A stretch of DNA of 64,000 bases, taken from Platerodrilus igneus (Eukaryota > Arthropoda > Insecta > Coleoptera > Lycidae). Within the stretch, counting starts at the first letter, position 1. Each line of letters starts with the position of its first letter. Positions 44,730-55,504 of this stretch are shown here, piece by piece. The DNA lies in NCBI GenBank assembly GCA_036346225.1, contig JARFIW010001111.1, positions 1,302,001 through 1,366,000 of the forward strand, read 5' to 3'. A program made the position numbers and the translations under genes. The notes under the pieces were generated by a model. The model was not told the origin of the DNA and searched no databases. It saw nothing but the letters and a program-made list of their open reading frames with translations.

Positions 44730-46878
44730 TACTCAAATTTGGACCAGGGTAAAAAAATTAATAAACGACATCAAATAATTTTAATCACCGTGTATAAGGA
44801 CGCTTTGGGTAATAATACGCTTCATTTAAAGGCATATTGGATAAATTCGTCATTTTCTTCTAAACATAGGGTTTATATTGTTTAGATAATGTTAAACACC
44901 GTGTATATTAAAGCAGTGGAAAATAGTACGCTTAATTAAAGGCCTACTGTGTAGATTTAAATCATTCAATTAGAATGTAGGGTTTGTATAGAATTTCATT
45001 AGATAATAAGCATTATTAAAACCGTGGAGCATAAAAATTTATTCGTTTTGTTAAAAATAAGGGATTTAGATTATTCACTGGACGCTTTCTATAAAAAGAA
45101 GCAGAGTGAAATTGTTCAATTTGTAGTTAATTTAATCGTTCCAAGTACTAAAGCTAGCGAGAAACTATAAAGACGTGGGGAAATTATATAAAATCTTTCA
45201 GCGTATTAGAACGCAGAACACCTGCAACAATAACGATGTATATGATAGTCGATAAGCTTTAAGCTATATGAGTGCAAGGAAAAAAGCAAATTGGTGGTAT
45301 AAAGACAAGCGAGAGGGAATGCATTGGTAGTGAAATGAGGGGAAATATGTGAAACCAAAGCACAGGTTGTAGTTAGAACGAACAGACTAGATTGGCGATT
45401 AAGGTTAAAATAAGATGCAAACATGAGAGGGGAAAGCATATCAGTTGGTGTGTAAAATTAATTAGTTGTTCTCGGACGTGTTGCGAGGCGTGTGGAAAAT
45501 TCTTAGATTTTCAACTTGGACGTGTGCAAATTTTTAGTAGAATCGCTGTGCCGAGCCGTCGAAAGGGAAAATAGAATGCGAATTTCTGAAAATCGGCCGT
45601 CGCGGGACAAATTCGACTTGCAAGCGAGCCATTATATAAACCCGTGCTAATAGGAATTTCGCTCTCTTTTATTTTTGATCTTATACGATACTTTAAACAG
45701 TTTTGCTCTTTATTTGTTGATTATTCGATACTTTAAGTAGAATACGTGGTGATTACGTGCTACAATAAAAGTTATTAGTACACTTGAAAAGATAAATAAA
45801 GGTAACAAAGTCTAGTTATATTTGCGGGTATTACTGTACCAATTATCCAAATTAATAACGATAAATAAATAAATAGAAGTATGCAGTTTTTGGTATAGCG
45901 TGAAAGAATTATGAATTTCATTGCTATTTGTCGGGAGTGTTAGTAATCAAATGTTATTCGTAAACGTGATTAGATCCACAAAACAAGATTTCGATATATC
46001 TAGATGAGTTCCTGAGAAACCCTGAAACCGTTTAGACGAATGGTGGTGTAGAAAAATTTTAAAGGCGGTCAGAATTCCGAAGACGTAATCTTAAACCAGC
46101 TGGAATGGTGGGATTAGCAAGGACGATGTACATTGGAGCCATGAGTGCAATAACCTTCAGGTAAATTATGCAATTTTGTTTGATCTTAGATGTTTTGGTG
46201 TGTGTTGAATATGTTTATAATTTGTTTAATAAAAATGGACAGTAGTAAATTTGTATAAACAACAAATTTTTAATTTTAAGGTAAAATTTTCTTGTATAAG
46301 TAGAAAGGAGTATTTATCAGGTTTATGTTTTTGATTATGATAAAAATTTGGGGCTGTTTTTGAGCTCAATTAGACTAACCTGTTAAATTAACGTAAAGGG
46401 GTGGGAGATGCTCCCTTTTATTCAGACTCAGGTCTGCAAATATTGTTTATTTAATTAGTATGCATCCTACAAGGACTCTAATTCCGGATGCAAATTAAAA
46501 TGATGACAAATTTGAACTTGAAATTTTTTGATGCTGAAATTTATGCAGAAATTTAATTTTTAAATTTTAATGTATTGTGAATATTGGTGTAAATAGAGTT
46601 AACGTTGATGTTTGTGGTAGGAATGTGTTTTATTTTATGAATGAGGATGAAAGTTTTATCTAGGTGAGCAGCCGAGGCGGAAGGATTCAAGAGGCGATAT
46701 TCAGGTAAGAAATCGAATATCAGAGGAGATGTCACCGTAGTAACGAGCATCACAGCAAATCTTGGCGCCCAATTCGTGAGGCTCAATTCTTATAGGGAAT
46801 CACAACATCTATGACGGTCCAATCTTTGGGCTCGAATGTTTTTTAGAAAGGACCCAGTTCCTGTGGACGAGGATCACA

Positions 46879-46881
<3 letters not shown>
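44730..46881 (+). repeat. solo LTR related to element 4
   Basis: It starts TACTCAAATTTGGACCAGGG and follows the element 4 LTR with clear divergence. TATATAAACCCG at 45633, TCGCTCTCTTTT at 45659, two ATACTTTAA(ACAG) copies near 45688-45740, donor CTTCAG|GTAAA at 46160/46161, GAGCAGCCGAGGCGG at about 46666. No internal region or partner LTR is attached. An insertion of about 150 bp near the start (44810-44990) is absent from element 4. Confidence 0.85.
46749..46881 (+). repeat. two LTR-end/PBS-like units and a terminal LTR-end
   Basis: ATCACAGCAAATCT + TGGCGCCCAATTCGTGAGGC (46749), ATCACAACATCTA + TGACGGTCCAATCTTTGGGC (46799) and a bare ATCACACCA (46873) that enters (AT)n. The first PBS-like part is nearly canonical and extends into a GGCTCAATT T-arm-like end. 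Confidence 0.8.

Positions 46882-46915
<34 letters not shown>
46882..46915. repeat. (AT)n microsatellite
   Basis: Joins two same-orientation LTRs. Confidence 0.97.
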
Positions 46916-46921
<6 letters not shown>

Positions 46922-48990
46922 GGATTTAAAAAGGTAAATAGGAGTAGACAATAAAATTTTAGCAACCGTGTATATAGAAAAGAGTCAATTATTTACGCGC
47001 CAAATTAATTTAATTTATATAGTGAGAACGGACGAGTATTAAAGTATTTTTATATTTAATAATTGAAATGTTAGAATTACATTAAGGAAGAAAGCTTTAA
47101 AGCATATAGAAGCTCAAGGATACGCATAATTAATCATAATTTCTTTTAATCAAACGCACGAAAGCAGAAAGCGAGCGGGCTTGCATAAGAAAATCAATAA
47201 TTTTTAAGGCAAATGTATTCGTTTTAAATGCCAACGCTCATTTACACAGATACTACGAAGCAAAAAATCGAGGAATTGTTATTTTCAAACGGTCGATAAT
47301 TATAAGAAACACCTGTTGGTTAAATGTTACGTTCAGAGAATTTGAGGCGAACGTTAATATAGAATTCATAGAAATTGTTTCCAACGGTCAATTTGTATAA
47401 ACAGCTATAGTGACAAATATCTTAAGGAGGGAGTGGAATGAACAATCGGTATTATACAGCAGATAGAGACAAATATAAAGCAAGCGTTGAATTGAAAGTC
47501 ACGTAAGATATACACGTGGAGTTGATAAAGGACGTCGACAATATCGATTTTCTGTAACTCAAGTGGGGTTTGGAAGGAGACAACAAACATGCATAGAACA
47601 AAGATGAATAGCGGTTAGGCGGAGCATTGTGACGACAGAGAATTTTGTCATTGGTTAAGAGCCAACGGTTTTCGAAACGAACGCACACAGTAAGGTAGAA
47701 AACGAAGTCTATGTAAATAGCACGTAGGACGGGAGAAATTTTGCAAAATTTAGTGTCGGTTACGTTCAAAATTTTAAGAAGCCGCTTTGGAAAATAAGCT
47801 TTTCAAATGAAACGGGTCCAATAGGGGGATTGGATAATAATATAAATACCCGACCAAAAATATGAAAGCTCTCTTCTCTTTTACTTCCATCGAGTTCTGA
47901 ATACGGGTTCAGACCAACATAATAGCAAAGCTTATGGTTAGAATTTGTGTGTGTAGTAAAGTTATATTTAACATCATAGTTGAAAGTATAAAGCGGTAGT
48001 AGCGGACCTAAAGTTATTGAAGTGATGCACGAGTTAGTGCTTATTTAAATAAAAGGTCCGGCTAGTACGACAAAATTATTAAATGGATGCATGATATATG
48101 GGGTAAGCAGAACTGGAAATCAATTTTGTATGCGTGAAATATCTAGTATGGAATGGTACTGTGAGACGAAGCGAATATCTTGCGGAGATATTAGATGGTA
48201 GAGATCTGTGGTTCCTGAAATCAGGGTAGTAGATGGAAACAACGACGAGGGGTTTCTGGTAGCCATCTCTGACGGTAATGAAGAGTGAAGGTGTCTCCAG
48301 GTAATAAACTTGAAATTTCTGTTTTTATATAAACATTTGTGGATATTCGTTGTGTTGTGTGGTTGACGTATTGGTAGCATATTTATTGTTTTAAAAACTT
48401 ATTTAAAAAGATACATGTACAGGACAATTTAATAATTTTGAGTATTGAAAAAGGGTTTATTTAAGATATATAAAAATTTATTCAGGCTATAAATTGTGTT
48501 GTAAAGGGTAAACGGGTCTGTAAATTTGTTTTCATTAATGCAAGGTTTAAAAAGCATATACAAACAAAACTGGGTTATAATGAGCTTACAATACACCAGT
48601 GTGAAGTCAAATTAGGTTACATGTGGGGCCCATCTACTCATATCTACTCGAATTTGTTTAAAATCTTTTTAAAAATCAAGGACTTCAAAACATTCAATAA
48701 ATTGAGCTGGTAATTATTTTACCAAATTGTTTGGACACATATGTAAATATATTTTTTCTGTTAATATGTGTAAATAAAAGGTTGTATGGTAATTTTATTT
48801 GATGGTGTGTGAGTGTGAAAAAGGTATGTACGTAAAAAATAGGTACTCAAGAAGAAGCCGATTGCTGAGCTAGCCAGGGAAGCAGAGAAATTCGAAGGCG
48901 TCCTAAGAAAAGGGTAACAAATTTTTTAAATTTTTTTGAAAATATTATGTTGGCCCAAGAAGGAGCACGAAATTTACTGACCTTTCACGG

Positions 48991-48992
<2 letters not shown>
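46916..48992 (+). repeat. solo LTR related to the element 3 LTR (about 2.08 kb)
   Basis: It starts TTGTTGTGGATTTAAAAAGG. TATAAATACCCG at 47841, AGCTCTCTTCTCTT at 47868, donor CTCCAG|GTAAT at 48300/48301, GAGCTAGCCAGGGA at about 48867. Edge: TGTTGGCCCAAGAAGGAGCA (48949, weak PBS-like), then TTCACGGCA into (AT)n. The open frames on the minus strand here are incidental. Confidence 0.75.

Positions 48993-49035
<43 letters not shown>
48993..49035. repeat. (AT)n microsatellite
   Basis: Between an LTR edge and sequence leading to the Penelope-like fragment. Confidence 0.97.
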
Positions 49036-49040
<5 letters not shown>

Positions 49041-49335
49041 GTTTCTTTCACTCAATAAAGACTTTTTAAAAAATTTATTTTATTTAAATCTTAAGTTATG
49101 AACTAGTTTCACAAGCTTACTGCCTAAATGAATACTAAGTTAACTATCTAATATTACAATTCTTTACATAGACGTTAGATAATGAAACTGACCTTTCATG
49201 ATAATGAAAGGATGTAAATATTTCCATGGAAAGTGATAGTTGTTTTGACAATTGATATTATTAGAATGCTATGCGGATATAATTATATATATATGTAAAA
49301 CTTAGACGGATTTCGGTTACAAAGATTTGGTATTG
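49036..49335. other. no gene recognised
   Basis: AT-rich, possibly the outer part of the Penelope-like element; no repeat or frame supports a call. Confidence 0.4.
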
Positions 49336-50010
49336 TAAAGTAAATATCAGGTAGTAGTTCTACTGTATCTCAAATTTTTGCTCAGCATATAGTGAATGAT
49401 CTTTTGGACTTTTGTATTCCCCAACTTTCGTTTAGCCCCACTTTTTGAAAAAATACGTTGATGACCTGATTTGTTGTGTTTCTTTAAGCAGTATAAATCA
49501 AGTACTTCTGATTTTCAATAGTTATAACCCTACCATTCAGTTTACTATTGAAAAAGAAGTTAACGGCACTATTCCTTTTCTAGATATACTTATCATTCAT
49601 AATAATAATAATCTTATTACTGATTGGTACAAAAAAACCTTACACTTCAGGTAGGTATCTCAACTATAATTATTTTCATCCAATTAATATGAAAATCAAC
49701 CCCGTTTTAGGCTTGAAGAGAAGAGTAGAACTAATTTCTTATTGCACCCTGAAATACAAAAACCTGCTTATTCTAAGAAACCTTCGCCAAATTCTTACCC
49801 GATCTCACTACTCAACAAATTGCTTTTCAACACCCCTTTTCTCATCAACCACTCCACTCTCAGACACAACACAATTCCTGCAACTAACTCAATTCAAAAA
49901 ATTTTCATTTCTCTCCCATATATAGACAACCTCACATCTAAATTCTACCATATTCTCAAAGATATCAAAAGGATATCTTTCACTAAAAACCTACCTTAAC
50001 GTTAAGAAAG
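49336..50010 (+). pseudogene. Penelope-like element reverse transcriptase fragment
   Basis: Readings in three frames give the C-terminal part of a Penelope-type RT. They are SQIFAQHIVNDLLDFCIPQL (about 49358), the active site KKYVDDLICC (49448), FNSYNPTIQFTIE and IPFLDILIIHN, ITDWYKKTLHF, HPINMKINPVLGLKRR (49680) and LRQILTRSHY with DNLTSKFYHILKD. Penelope RTs resemble telomerase and are usually followed by a GIY-YIG endonuclease. I cannot find a convincing GIY-YIG block after 50010, so the fragment is truncated at both ends and frame-broken. Confidence 0.82.
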
Positions 50011-50518
50011 ACGCTAGTTACGTTTTGGACCTTGGGAACTGCCTTTTTAAAAAGTCTTCATCCAAAAACTCTTGTAACAAATTTTATTTTAAACATAATT
50101 TACAAATGGAATTTTAACAAACAAATTAAAATTACTCTAAGTCGAAATTACTGTTAAATGGATTTGAGTAGCTTAAACAACAAACAATGTAAAGCTGTGA
50201 GGCTCAAGACTGGCTGACCATTTTGAGGCTCCCAGGGTATTTATGTTGTCCCTGCCCCTCACATTTCTGTGGAAACTGCAGGGCTCATACCTGCTTATTT
50301 CTTTATTCAATTATTTAATACAAAGTAATAATCTTAATTCTAATAATTGCGGTTTTTATAACCGTCTGTGACCTGCACTTGTAGTATCACTTACGTCTGG
50401 AATACAATGTATTCACATCCTTTCTCACAACTTGCTTGTAAATTTTCATTAATTTTTTCTTTATTTATCCTTGAATTATAATGTTGCTCCTAACTTAAGT
50501 TTCTTAATAATTTCTATT

Positions 50519-50522
<4 letters not shown>
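50011..50522. other. no gene recognised
   Basis: May include decayed sequence of the Penelope-like element. Ends at an (AT)n tract. Confidence 0.4.
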
Positions 50523-50549
<27 letters not shown>

Positions 50550-50550
50550 T
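50523..50550. repeat. (AT)n microsatellite
   Basis: Precedes an LTR-like start TATGCTGTGATAAGGGG. Confidence 0.97.
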
Positions 50551-52434
50551 ATGCTGTGATAAGGGGTTGCTTAAGGGTGCACGTTATAGTAAAGGTCGTT
50601 CGGGAATGAGTAATTAGAATAGTCAGCAGAAAACTACACTTATTTAAGGAGATAATTAAGAAATAGACATAGTTTGTAGATAGTAAGTAGTCAACACCCT
50701 GTATATAGAGTAGAGATAGTTTTGGGCGACGCAGGTAAACATAGGGAGACGCATAGTTGGCGTAGGAATGAGAAATACATGTATTAAGTAGATAGTAAAT
50801 ATTAAATACCCTGTAGATAAAGTTTAGTTAATTTAGGTAAAACAAATAAGGATATTTTTCAGTGGAAGTACGCGTATATTGAGAAATAAATGATAAAGTG
50901 TAATTAGACACGCATTAAGAAGAAGAGTTCCAGACGATTAAATTATTATGGATATAGAAATAGAGTTTCAGGTAGTTAATATAAATGCGTACAAAGATCT
51001 AACCATTTGATAAGAGAAATGATTAAAAATTGCGTGAATCGCATGTAAACATGAAAATTTAAAGTCGTATTGCATCAGTTGTTTATAGAAAAGCAAGTAA
51101 TCTATCAAAATACAGCATGTTGACAATGAAAGACAGCTGCGGGCAGGTTGTGATTATGGAAAAACGTGGAGCATTACATCAGAAACTGCTCGTAATAAAA
51201 TTATTTGATTGGTCAGAGACAAGCGACGAGTTCTAGACCAAACCCACGGATGGAGTGGGAATTCGAGATTATATTAGCAAGCACCTTGATAAGAAAGTCA
51301 GTTTTGAACTAAATGAAGGCCGAAGTGCATTGCCATTAAACAGAGTAGTACGTAATAAGTATAAAAGTGAAAAATAAAATTAGTGCGAATATGAAGATTA
51401 CAATTGCCGTTTAAACGTAAATACGTTTTTAATGAATTTATTGTAAACTAAGACGTAAAAATAATAGGGTTTCGAAGTCTGAGGGAAATAGACTAGGATT
51501 CTGATGTTAAGAAAAAAATACAGTAATACAATTTAAATGTCAAGGGGAAAAGAAGAATAATACAATCTTGAAGTACAGGGGTGAAACAAACTACAATTTT
51601 AAGTCTGGGCAAGAATGATGAAAGTCTAAGTTTGAAGAATTAAAATAAATTGGGGTATATAATTTAATGGTGGTGGTCCATAGTGTAATAATTTGAATGG
51701 AATCCAGAATTGGGGAAGATCATTTTATTGAAAGCGTCGATGTGAAAAAGATAAAACCAGGTCAGATTTTTAGTTATAAGATATTTGTTTTTCTATATGG
51801 ATTTTTATTTTATTATAATATTGAATCTGCTAAATATGATATGCTTGTGAAGAAGCCAACAAAAGAGGTTGCATACGTATTGAATGAGAAATATGAAAAC
51901 AGGTTTAGAATATTCTACACTTTGTTAGTAAAGATAATAAATTTTCATTGGTGACTTTGGGTTTTTGAGTACATACTAGATGGTTGTTAATAAATGAAAT
52001 TTATAAGAAGTGTATTACAAATAATTTCAAAAGCTGTACATAACATATTGGTTTCATTATATAAAATCTAAATTTACTGAATTTTATAATTGCAAATAAA
52101 TGCTAGCCGAGGTCATAAGATTTAAATAGTAGAAGGGCGGAGCCACAAGTTGAATAGGAAAGAGATAACCCGCAAGGCGGTAACGTATCGAATTTTGCCA
52201 TTGGTAGATAGAGTTGTTTAAAGATAAAGTCCAGTTGATAGCAATATTAAGAAAACAGCTGGAGGAGGAAATAATTACACTTAATCGTGAATATTAAAAT
52301 GGTGGTCCAATAATTTAGAGTACGTAGCAAATAAATATAACAACCCAACGTAGGTGCATGATGAATATTTAATATCATAGCAAATAAAGATGCCGCCCAA
52401 AGTAGGGGGCATGATAATTCCGCTAATAGCATAG

Positions 52435-52437
<3 letters not shown>
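50551..52437 (+). repeat. solo LTR of the main group (divergent)
   Basis: It starts ATGCTGTGATAAGGGG after (AT)n, has TATAAAAG at 51360 and ends in stacked edge units before (AT)n. An 85-codon open frame at 51697-51954 inside it has no recognisable domain and one hydrophobic stretch; I treat it as incidental. Confidence 0.6.
52325..52437 (+). repeat. two LTR-end/PBS-like units and a terminal LTR-end
   Basis: TAGCAAATAAATATAACAAC then CCAACGTAGGTGCATGAT (52325), ATAGCAAATAAAGATGCCGC then CCAAAGTAGGGGGCATGAT (52377), and AGCATAGCA (52428) entering (AT)n. Periods 52 and about 51. The two full units are clearly related to each other. Confidence 0.78.

Positions 52438-52468
<31 letters not shown>
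52438..52468. repeat. (AT)n microsatellite at a tail-to-tail LTR junction
   Basis: Left edge ATAGCAATAT and right edge ATATTGCTGTGA are the outer 3' edges of two LTRs in opposite orientation. Confidence 0.95.
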
Positions 52469-52470
<2 letters not shown>

Positions 52471-53622
52471 CTGTGAAACCTACAAAAAGCCTCACCAGAG
52501 TAAAAAAAAATATTCGAGCCTTTCGAGTTGGGCACCAAGATTTGCTGTGATTCTCGCCCTGTTGAATCTCTTCTGATAATCGCCTCTTTACTCTTTCCGC
52601 CTCGGCTGCTCACCTAGTTAAAACTTTCATGCTCATTCATAAAAAAAACAAACACATTCCTACCACAAACATCAACGTCAACTCTATTTACATCAATATT
52701 CATAATACATTAAAATTTCAAAATTAAATTTCAGCATAAATATCAGTATCATAAAATTTCAAGTTTAAATTTGTCATCATTTTAATATGCATCCAGAATT
52801 AAAGTCCTGGTAGGATGCATACTAATTGTTACAATATGTGCAGACCTAAGTCTGAATAAAAGGAGCATCTCCCACCCCTTTACGTTAATTAAACAGGTTA
52901 GTCTAATTGAGCTCAAAGACAGACCCAAATTTTCATCATAATCAAAACATAAACTGCTAAATACTCCTTTCTACTTATACACAAAAATTTTACCTTAAAA
53001 TTAAAAATTTGTTGTTTATACAAATTCACTACTGTCCATTTTATCAAACAAATTATAAAAATATCCAACACACACCAAAACATCAAAGTTCGAACAAAAT
53101 TGTATAATTTACCTGAAGGTTACTGCACTCGTGGCTTCAATGTACATCGTCCTTGCTAATTTCACCATTCCAACTGGGTCATGTTTACGTCCTCAGATTC
53201 TGACCGCTTTTAAAAATTTTCTACACCACCATTCATCTAAAATTGTTTCAGGGCTTCTCAAGAACTCATCTATGTATATCTAAATCTTGTTTTGTGGATC
53301 CAATCACGTTTACCAATACCACTTGATTAATCACTCCCGAAAAATAGCAAAGCAATTCATAATTCGTTCACACTATACAAAGCTGTATACTTAAATGTAT
53401 TTATTTATCGCTACTTATCTATCTTTTCTAAGTGCACTAATGCATAATAACTTGTATCGTAGCACGTATTCTGCTTGCGGTATCGTATAACATCAAAAAA
53501 TAAAGCGCAAAACCGTTTAAAGTATTCAATAAAATCAAAAATCTAAGAGCCAAACTGTTTAAAGTATTGAATAAAAATCGAAAATCTAAGAGAGAACTGT
53601 TTAAAGTATCGAATCAAATCAC
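52469..53622 (-). repeat. 3' LTR part of element 5
   Basis: Matches the transcribed half of the element 4 LTR. Three copies of ATACTTTAAACRGTT at 53510-53531, 53551-53572 and 53595-53616 (spacing about 42) mark its start. Donor-type CAG|GTAAATT is near 53113, and GAGCAGCCGAGGCGG at about 52595-52611. Edge: a unit ATCACAGCAAATCTTGGTGC (near 52550) and a terminal TTTCACAGCA before (AT)n. Confidence 0.82.
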
Positions 53623-53841
53623 AAACCTTATCCCTAATTTTGCTGACGAATTCCTCCGATATTAAACTCGCCTCTGCCCCTGTATCAAGTAATACTTCTA
53701 CATTATTCTCAAAAATCCCTATATTAATAATTGGCAAACATAATTTTTCTACAGTTTCTGGCTCTACTTCCTCCTCAATTTTGAAAAATTCACGTGAATA
53801 TTCATATACATTTACACAGAAATCTAGTGGTCTGTCGCGTT
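53622..53841 (-). pseudogene. pro: truncated protease of element 5
   Basis: The reading in the -1 frame after the gag stop gives FLERDRPLDF, then MPIINIGIFENNVEVLLDTG and AEASLISEEFVSKIRDKVCD, with the retropepsin Asp-Thr-Gly intact. It then breaks off into LTR sequence; the last about 23 codons of the open frame (to 53543) are LTR. Half a protease domain cannot fold as the family does, so it is dead, although gag upstream is intact. Confidence 0.85.
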
Positions 53842-55242
53842 CTAAAAATCCTGTCTCGTCCTGTTTTCCGTTCTTGGTCCTGGATGTCCTTCTACAACCT
53901 GTGCGTACGTCCTCCTCGTATTAATATCCGTGTCCCTGTCTCTATTCGGCGTGCTCGTTACTGTCCTGTTCACTTCCGGTAAACTGTTCTGTCTCGTGTA
54001 ACTGGGTCTTGGCGTCGGTCCCCTAGTTGCACTATTACTTCTGTATTCCTGTCCTCGTCGTTCCCAATTCGGTCGAAAATTTCTATGGTAGTCAGGTCGT
54101 CTCGGAAAATTCGGTGTCCTGTTGTCAAACCTAACTGTGTTAATGTTTCGTTCCCGTATCTCTCTTGTCCGTCCTACACATACATCGTCATATCTCTGTA
54201 AGTATTCTAAAAATGTCTCCCGTTCTGTGATGTTTTGCAAGGCCACGTGCTCTCTGATTTCCAGTTCAAAATGTCGTGATAAGTACTTGATTATTTGTCT
54301 GTCTGTCAATGGTGGATTAAGTTGTTTGGCCACACTGTATTTGCGAATGGCATATTGTTCCATAGAACCTGCAAACTCTCCCTTAAATTTTCCTGTAATC
54401 AAGTCGTCCCTAATCTGATCCTGTTTGTGATCACTCCAGTAATGTTGTAAAAATTTGTTTTCAAAGTCCTGATATGTGTCTATGTGCTGTCCAACTAAAT
54501 TATACCATGCTTCCGCATTGTCTTTCAATAAAGCTTTTATCGTATTTAGTTTAGTCTGTTCGTCGAATAAATTCCCCACTAGATTTCTTACACTATTGAT
54601 AAAAATTTGTGGATTTACCCTGTTATCTCCATAAAATTTCATGTGTTGGTCCAATGATACGCCACCTGTATAAAATCTGGGACCATCCCCCGTTAAATAT
54701 GACATGTTGTATTTGATACTACTAACTTCGCGTTCTACCCTGCCTAACTGATCCCTACATGAGTCCGTTACTTCAGACATTTTTATATTTATTTCTTCTT
54801 CACAAAAAATGCGTACTTCGGACCTTAAATGTCCCATTTCCTGTCGAAGACCTGTAATGTTTTTCTCATTTCTATCAACCCTACTTTCTACTTCCCCCAT
54901 TTTCACGGTAAGACTATTTTTAAATTCTGTAAATTCTCTCGTCGATTTTTCTATTTTATCCCCTAATTCCTGATTTAATTGGTCAAATTTTTTATTCGAT
55001 ACTTCCCTAGCTCTATTAGATTCATCGCTTAGCTGTTCTAATTTTCTATTGGATTCCTCCCTAGCTAATCGCATTTCCTCTAACATTCTCATCATTAACT
55101 CATTTCCTTGATCCCCTGATTCCGTCTTCGACTGATCTCTACTGTTTCCAGCTTCTTCCGTTTTCGAATTTTTTTCACACAATGCACTATCGTCACTTCC
55201 AATTTCCACTCCTTGACTCCTTAACCACTCTTTTCTCTGCAT
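53842..55242 (-). CDS. gag: intact Gag (466 residues) of element 5
   Basis: A continuous frame from MQRKEWLRSQG to TRQDF-stop. Residues about 45-130 are coiled coil with REESNRKLEQ-type repeats. A second coiled segment follows to about 190 (VESRVDRNEKNI, RQEMGHLRSEV). Residues about 200-340 are the capsid region (FYGDNRVNPQIFINSVRNL, AWYNLVGQHIDTYQDFENKF, LNPPLTDRQIIKYLSRHFE). Residues 345-466 are rich in Arg, Pro, Asn and Thr and lack a CCHC knuckle. The relatives at 19100-19888 and 28059-29450 carry deletions or stops; this copy carries none. Being open in an otherwise gutted element, it could be expressed alone. The start matches that of element 4. The stop again lies in GATTTTTAG. Confidence 0.93.
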   Translation of the reverse strand: MQRKEWLRSQGVEIGSDDSALCEKNSKTEEAGNSRDQSKTESGDQGNELMMRMLEEMRLAREESNRKLEQLSDESNRAREVSNKKFDQLNQELGDKIEKSTREFTEFKNSLTVKMGEVESRVDRNEKNITGLRQEMGHLRSEVRIFCEEEINIKMSEVTDSCRDQLGRVEREVSSIKYNMSYLTGDGPRFYTGGVSLDQHMKFYGDNRVNPQIFINSVRNLVGNLFDEQTKLNTIKALLKDNAEAWYNLVGQHIDTYQDFENKFLQHYWSDHKQDQIRDDLITGKFKGEFAGSMEQYAIRKYSVAKQLNPPLTDRQIIKYLSRHFELEIREHVALQNITERETFLEYLQRYDDVCVGRTREIRERNINTVRFDNRTPNFPRRPDYHRNFRPNWERRGQEYRSNSATRGPTPRPSYTRQNSLPEVNRTVTSTPNRDRDTDINTRRTYAQVVEGHPGPRTENRTRQDF

Positions 55243-55350
55243 ACGTCACTCTCACACACTCTAAAAATACTCTTAAGTTTATACACAAACAGAAACTTTC
55301 TCTCTCAGATCGCCAGTTTCCTGGAATAAAATCACAAAAATTTTATTTGG

Positions 55351-55378
55351 AACTCGAGCTCCACGTTGGGCGCCAAAA
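55351..55378 (-). promoter_or_regulatory. tRNA-Lys primer-binding site of element 5
   Basis: Minus-strand TTTTGGCGCCCAACGTGG then AGCTCGAGTT: near-exact complement of a tRNA-Lys 3' end, continuing into the T-arm. It lies directly downstream of the LTR remnant. Confidence 0.85.
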
Positions 55379-55379
55379 T

Positions 55380-55432
55380 GTTTGATGTCATTAATTAATT
55401 TTCTACCCTGGTCTAAATTTGAGCATTTTATA
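55380..55432 (-). repeat. about 50-bp LTR remnant
   Basis: Minus-strand TGCTCAAATTTAGACCAGGG, then ATTAATTAATGACATCAAA, matches the first 45 bases of the element 4 LTR, then jumps to the primer site. TATATAAAA stands just upstream. Confidence 0.8.
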
Positions 55433-55504
55433 TATGTATATATAGATTTGGAGGTATGTAACTCCTCCCGACGTAAATAAAAAATTAAGGGTTTTGCTTA
55501 ATTT

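Larger units (their letters stand above)
52469..55432 (-). mobile_element. internally deleted gag-only LTR element (element 5)
   Basis: On the minus strand: a remnant of about 50 bp of LTR start (55432-55380), primer site, leader, intact gag, protease cut just after its first domain half, then directly LTR sequence from the start region onward (53620-52469). Compared with element 4, everything from mid-protease through pol, the purine tract and the LTR upstream half is missing. Confidence 0.85.

Noticed and set aside
50011..50522. GIY-YIG endonuclease of the Penelope-like element
   Set aside because: I looked for the block after the RT in all three forward frames and saw nothing convincing.
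51697..51954. 85-codon frame as a small gene
   Set aside because: Inside a solo LTR, no recognised domain, and no related open frame seen in the other LTRs.
52438..52468. (AT)n with mirrored flanks as terminal inverted repeats of a DNA transposon
   Set aside because: The mirrored TAGCA / TGCTGTG flanks are explained by two LTR edges meeting tail to tail, each part of a longer LTR.
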